Source of the DNA: Podocnemis expansa
Lineage: Eukaryota; Chordata; Testudines; Podocnemididae
Length of the DNA stretch: 64,000 nucleotides
Direction: 5' to 3'
Assembly (NCBI GenBank): GCA_007922195.1
Contig: ML681994.1
Span: 48,173,362-48,237,361 of the forward strand
Below are positions 60,145 to 64,000 of this stretch, piece by piece. Each line of letters opens with the position of its first letter. Within the stretch, counting starts at the first letter, position 1. Position numbers and translations under genes: made by a program. The notes beneath the pieces were generated by a model. The model saw only the letters and a list, made by a program, of their open reading frames with translations, was not told where the DNA came from and did not search any database.

Positions 60145-60538
60145 TTATCTACACCTCAGTTTTTGATGCCCATCTTTGTCACGTTTCCAGAATACATATA
60201 CAGAGTCAAGGTCAACCTTGAATTCAGCAGTTAGATATGACTTGATGCACATTAGCATATCTAGATGAGAAACGTCCAACCTGTTACGAGGCTCTATCTT
60301 AATATTATTCATTAGACTGAAGCCTCATTCAGCATCTGCACAAGAAGCTTGAAATGTGCCACATATATCAACCAACTGGGCCAGGAATGGGAACTTATCA
60401 TCTACCAGTGTATAGGTGACAATGTCTAAGAACGTGTTTAGTGTACCAGCCGTTACCTTTTCCAGAACAACAAACTAGAAATCACCCTGATTTCAAGTCA
60501 ATGACAGTTTTTCCAGTTTACTGGAAAAGTTAGATCAG
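60145..60538 (-). pseudogene. hAT transposase C-terminal (dimerisation) domain, broken
   Basis: hAT transposases end in a dimerisation domain needed for the cut-and-paste enzyme. The - frame reads SSKLEKLSLT, stop, NQGDF, stop, FVVLEKVTAGTLNTFLDIVT, then DDKFPFLAQLVDICGTFQAS, CADAE, stop (TGA, likely from CGA), GFSLMNNIKIEPRNRLDVSH, and HLDMLMCIKSYL. It ends QKLRCR-stop at 60145. The block FSLMNNIK..RNRL..-HL..L is the recognisable hATC signature. The rest of the enzyme (zinc finger and catalytic core) is not found in the element, so it is a truncated relic. Confidence 0.85.
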
Positions 60539-61054
60539 GCTGCCTTCTGCCTCTGCAACACCCCCATATGCCAGGTTTTGTGCTGCTCTTGTCCACAAGC
60601 TTTGAACTTTCCTTTGTCTGCTTCCAACTGAAGACAGAGCTGTGCTAAAAATACACAGATGTTCTGGAGGGGACACCTCCTCCAAAAGCCATTGTTTATA
60701 GCACTTGGTAAGGATACCAAAATGGGAGGGCGTGTTGTTTGCCTATAATGTTAAGGCCATTCATTTTAATGTTGGCACAAGGTGGGGTGAGGGTCTTAGC
60801 TACCACAGAGCCAAGCATGTGTGAATGCCTGTCATACTGAGCCATTGGATGGAAAGTGCTATAGAAATGCTGTCTGTTAATAAAGTAGCATAAGGTTCAG
60901 GTCAGAACTGTACAGTTGTGTGTCTATTCTGAGTCTTGGGTAGACATTTATTATTGTGTGTTGTGTCTCTGTATCTGGCAGCAATGAGTTGAAAGGGAAA
61001 TAAGACATGTTTCCTTCAATGAACCTCCTTAGCTATCTTTAATTACGCCACAGT

Positions 61055-61120
61055 TAGGGTTACCAGATACCAAAAGCATGGAAAGGAGGACATATGGCGA
61101 AAATGTAGTATTAATATAAC
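61055..61120 (-). mobile_element. MITE, GGTTACCAGAT family, truncated copy 3
   Basis: Starts TAGGGTTACCAGATACC and continues AGCATGGAAAGGAGGACAT and AATGTAGTATTAATATAA. This is the inverse of the right part of 17414-17675. The other end is missing. Confidence 0.82.
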
Positions 61121-61621
61121 TGCCATTACTATAATATGTCATGGAAAATGGGTAACGATTAATGAATGCAGCATTAAAATTGTGCAGAGTCATGTGTTCT
61201 GTTAAAAATTATTTCAAAATTTAAAAAATTACCAAAATGTTTTCTTTTACTGAAAACTGGATTTTTTTTCAGGAAATGAATGGTTTTGATGACTCTTTCA
61301 TTAATGTTAATGAGACTAAAAAAAGTTAAATTAAATTTGTAAATATAAACTTGAAAAGCACCTAAAAAGTTTAAAAAGCAGTTAACTTGCCTCTCATTTT
61401 TCATTTTCCTAAACTGTTTCTAGCCAGTTCAAATGTACCCCATTTATTTGTTTTACTTAATTGGTCCCTGTTAGTAATTTTATTCATGGTATACTTTATT
61501 TTCCTTCATTTTATTAGTGTTTGCTATATTTCTTCCCCAATTTAGCCCTTTTGTAGGGAGCTACAAGTAAAAAAAACAAAAACAAAAACAAAAACAAAAC
61601 ACCAAAACAATCAGCACAAGG

Positions 61622-61683
61622 CTAGAGCCTATGACCTTGTGATTAAAGAGCTACTGGTCTATCCACTGACTTAGCGGCTCTTA
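61622..61683 (-). repeat. degenerate tRNA-like sequence
   Basis: Read on -, GAGCCGCTAAGTCAGTGGAT resembles a tRNA 5' half with box A. CTCTTTAATCACAAGGTCAT and AGGCTCTAG resemble an anticodon arm and box B. Stems do not pair well enough for a working tRNA, so this is probably a SINE head or tRNA pseudogene. Confidence 0.4.
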
Positions 61684-62030
61684 TGTTGAAAACCTCTAGG
61701 AAAAAGAGAAATTGTGCGCTCTTCCGCCTACATTGCACCCCCCCCCCAGCATGGCCTTTAATTCCACTCTCCCCACCCCTTCTTTCTTCCCTATAACCCC
61801 CCTCCGCTGCCAGTTTCCCCACAGCATGGTCCCCCGTTTCTCCGTCTGCCCTGAGCCTCTGGGCAGGAAATTTTAAAAACTCTCCCAGCCCCAGCCCCTA
61901 GGCATGGTGCCAGGATGAATGTGTCCGGGGCCTGTGGCTGCCAGGCCTGCGCAGGGGTTCACTATTACCTGCATGGGTGAGTGGCGGCAGCTGTGCCAGT
62001 GCTCACCCGCACAGCTTACAGGAAACATTG

Positions 62031-63035
62031 CCTAGTGCCACAGCTATACCTGAGTACCAAAAACAGCAATTTGAGGGGAAGCTCAGCTCAGCCCTGCAGC
62101 CCTGGATGGAACAGATTCAGTGCAGATGAAACTTTCTGTGTATGATCTGGCAAACTCTAACAAGTCTCTACTGAGTAGAACTAGTAAAAAAAATTCCAAT
62201 GGAACAACATCACATCAAAAAAAATTGCTATTTAAATTTAAATTAAAATTTTCTACAAAAACAGGAAAGTTTCAGCAAGATCTTATTTCATCAGAATTGT
62301 AACTGAAAATGCATTTGAAATTAAAAGAATTTCAGTCTTGCAGAACACAGCATTTTGATTTTTCATTTCAAAAATACTTTTCACTTCAAATTTTATTTTA
62401 TATTGATAAGCTATATTTTAATATAAAATAAAGTCAAAATGTGAACTATATATTTCAATTGTACCACAACAAAACATCAACTGACAAAACAAAATGTCAC
62501 ATGAAATTTCCATATTTCCAGTTTTCATTCCATGTGGGAACAAAAACAAATTTCACAAAGCTGGAATTTCCTGCAAAACAGAAATTCTGAGTTTCAATAA
62601 TCTATACGACTGAACAGGTGCAAGCATACATTTTTCAGAGGCTCATATTACAACCAGATTTGAAAGAATTTTCTAAAGGAAGAGCAAAGATACATTCCTA
62701 CACTAAAGCAACCCTCCTACAAATTTCAATTCCCTGATATAAAGCACAGAAGTGCTGGATCATCTGAGTGAAATAATTGTAAAATTTTAATATAGACAAA
62801 ATAATATTTCCTCAATCTCATTTCTATCAAATGGCTGAATCTTTTTTTGCTAAACATTTCAACGGGGGGCGGGGGGGGGGATCTGAGACCAACATCCAGC
62901 CCTGAAAATTTCAACCCAAACAATGAAAGCTTGGCAAAATTTTAACCATAAAAGAAAACAAGGAAAGAAGAATTGGGACTGTTAAGCACTGAGGATGGGA
63001 TAGGGACTAAAGATAATTTAGGTACGGCTAAAGCA
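62031..63035. other. unannotated AT-rich sequence
   Basis: Contains AT-rich words such as TTTCATTTC and AAATTTTA in both orientations (62180-62560) and a G run at 62863-62880. No exon. Confidence 0.4.
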
Positions 63036-63255
63036 ATACTGCTGCTCGGGGCTGGCAGCAGCAGGGGCCAGATCGGGCCCAGGGCTGCCTGCTGCTGGCT
63101 AGAAGTGGCAGAGGCCAGATCTCACTCAAGCCAGTGCGGGGAGGGGAGGGTGGATTGGGTCTGACACAGTGGGGGGAAAAGGTAGGACCACAAGGCTGGG
63201 CCCAGGCCCCACATATTTTTCTAGGGCAGTGACAGCCTTGGGCAGGGCCCAACAT
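63036..63255. mobile_element. GC-rich hAT-like element in a CTAAAGCA target
   Basis: Flanked by ctaaagca (63028-63035) and ctaaaaca (63256-63263), 7 of 8. GC-rich interior with GGGGCCAGAT and GCCTGGGCCC words shared with 19672-20137. The ends show little inverted complementarity, so the borders are tentative. Confidence 0.5.
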
Positions 63256-63267
63256 CTAAAACACTTT

Positions 63268-63522
63268 GGCTATATTCCCACTAGCAAAAGTGAGTTCAAA
63301 GCTGTTAGTGTGAACTAATGAGTTTGAGGTTAGTTCAAACTAACCTCAAACTTATTAGTTTGAATTAACAACGTGGACTAGTTCAAACAAAGTGCCGGTA
63401 CTTACTAGTTAGAGCTAAGCATTCCTTAGTTCAAACTAAGGGAAGGCTAATGTAGACTGGGACCAATTTAGTTTGAATTAAGCTTCCTTAATTCAAACTA
63501 AATTGGTAGCTTAGACATAGCC
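63268..63522. mobile_element. hairpin-rich MITE with Harbinger-type terminus
   Basis: Starts GGCTATATTCCCACTAGC and ends TAGCTTAGACATAGCC. The last 11 bases, TAGACATAGCC, equal the right terminus of the Harbinger element (18665-18675). TTT flanks both sides. Two strong hairpins: 63313-63360 has 23-bp arms with one mismatch around a 2-base loop, and 63463-63506 has perfect 20-bp arms around a 4-base loop. Confidence 0.75.
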
Positions 63523-63535
63523 TTTACTTCACTTT

Positions 63536-64000
63536 TTGATAAAAGGCAATAAGGAGATCATGGGTAATGAAAGAGTAGCTAGTAGAAGTGGGAATTTGGA
63601 AGTTATCACAGCCAAGGTGGAAATCAAACTCGAACAGTTTAATGTGAGCAAATCAGAAGGCCCAGATAATTTCCATTCAAGAAAGTTAAAGGAACTGCTG
63701 CACAAAATTCCAAGCCCAATAGCAAGGATTTTTAATGAATCCAAAATCTTGGGGGTCATACCCTGTGACTAGAGATGCTAATATAGTACCTGTCTTTAAG
63801 AAAGGAATAAAAAAAGCGATCCAGCAAACCACTGGCCCATAATTTTGACCTCAATTTTTTTTTTTTGACACAAATACTGGAAGAGAAAGTAATTAAGGAC
63901 ACAGGGGTAAATGGTAATTGGGATAAAATGCAACATGGTTTTACAACAGGTAGATTATGCCAGACCAACCTGATCTGTGTCTTTGAGAGGATAATCAATT
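63536..64000 (+). pseudogene. LINE reverse transcriptase fragment, running off the window
   Basis: The frame reads VSKSEGPDNFHSRKLKELLH, IARIFNESKILGVIPCDW and RDANIVPVFKKG. It is then broken around a T run (63858-63867) and resumes MQHGF and CQTNLICVFERIIN. This order (GPD..LKEL, W..A.IVPVFKKG, HGF..G..C.TNL) is the N-terminal part of a CR1/L2/jockey-type RT, before the catalytic blocks. It is more diverged than the CR1 at 24985-27915, so probably another family or an old copy. The rest lies beyond position 64000. Confidence 0.78.

Larger units (their letters stand above)
59882..62030. mobile_element. hAT-family element with asymmetric ends and perfect TSD (copy B)
   Basis: Left end CAATGTTTCCTCTAAGCTG; the right end is the inverse of CAATGTTTCCTGTAAGCTG. 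Both flanks are cctagtgc (59874-59881 and 62031-62038), 8 of 8. The left 142 bp is a fold-back (59882-60023) homologous to 42935-43079. The right end is GC-rich, like the left end of copy A. The transposase remnant (60145-60538) reads away from the GC-rich end, as expected if the promoter lies there. Inside are also a MITE fragment (61055-61120), an (AAAAAC)n tract (about 61569-61600) and a tRNA-like remnant. Confidence 0.85.

Noticed and set aside
61622..61683. Functional tRNA gene
   Set aside because: Stem pairing and the B box are degenerate. A remnant is the safer reading.
1..64000. CRISPR array, operons, ribosome binding sites or prophage
   Set aside because: Base composition, an intron, LINEs and MITEs show this is vertebrate nuclear DNA. 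No regularly spaced identical repeats are present.

Overview
This is eukaryotic, non-coding vertebrate DNA. I recognise no host gene exon. The repeat mix points to a reptile of the turtle/archosaur side, most likely a turtle. That mix is CR1 LINEs ending in ATTCTATG-type repeats, Penelope-like retroelements (PLEs), a two-gene PIF/Harbinger transposon, many short hAT elements with 8-bp target-site duplications (TSDs), and a solo LTR. The organism call is inference from repeat families. Most open reading frames are chance frames in AT-rich or low-complexity sequence. The real coding remnants all belong to transposons.

Layout. 1-12.5 kb: sparse sequence with a small PLE fold-back (582-763), a G-rich DNA transposon (1983-2926), a solo LTR (3163-3913) and two short hAT elements (4895-5024, 7337-7546). 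12.555-18.675 kb: a decayed Harbinger element with both of its genes, a Myb/SANT-like gene on + with a visible intron and a DDE transposase gene on -, converging on back-to-back poly(A) signals. It was later hit by a CR1 copy and by a nest of hAT elements, each layer with its own TSD. 19.2-20.4 kb: two hAT elements in overlapping copies of one target, then a PLE fold-back. 20.8-28 kb: CR1 fragments in both orientations, including a long CR1 pseudogene (EN and RT remnants) with another CR1 inside it. 28.6-33.9 kb: hAT elements, MITEs and two PLE fold-backs. 34-40.7 kb: mostly unrecognised AT-rich sequence. 40.7-43.1 kb: a compound hAT element. 44-55.9 kb: CR1 tail, MITEs, an LTR-like stretch, a small PLE fold-back and one hAT element. 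55.95-57.99 kb: a 2-kb head-to-head PLE palindrome carrying GIY-YIG endonuclease coding sequence. 59.88-62.03 kb: a hAT element with perfect 8-bp TSDs and a transposase C-terminus. 63-64 kb: two MITE-like elements and a LINE RT fragment running off the end.

The main novelty is that nearly every PLE end in the window (7 of 8 loci, two families) is a fold-back of two 3' ends joined head to head. At least three of these palindromes (30207-30492, 32254-32465, 50673-50787), and probably the 2-kb one, are bounded by one 11-16 bp duplication. That suggests each fold-back arrived as one insertion rather than as two independent ones. Second in interest are the nested transposon stack at 12.5-18.7 kb and a hAT family with asymmetric ends seen at two loci.

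Two assembly gaps of exactly 400 N each (13156-13555 and 26642-27041) both lie inside CR1 copies.
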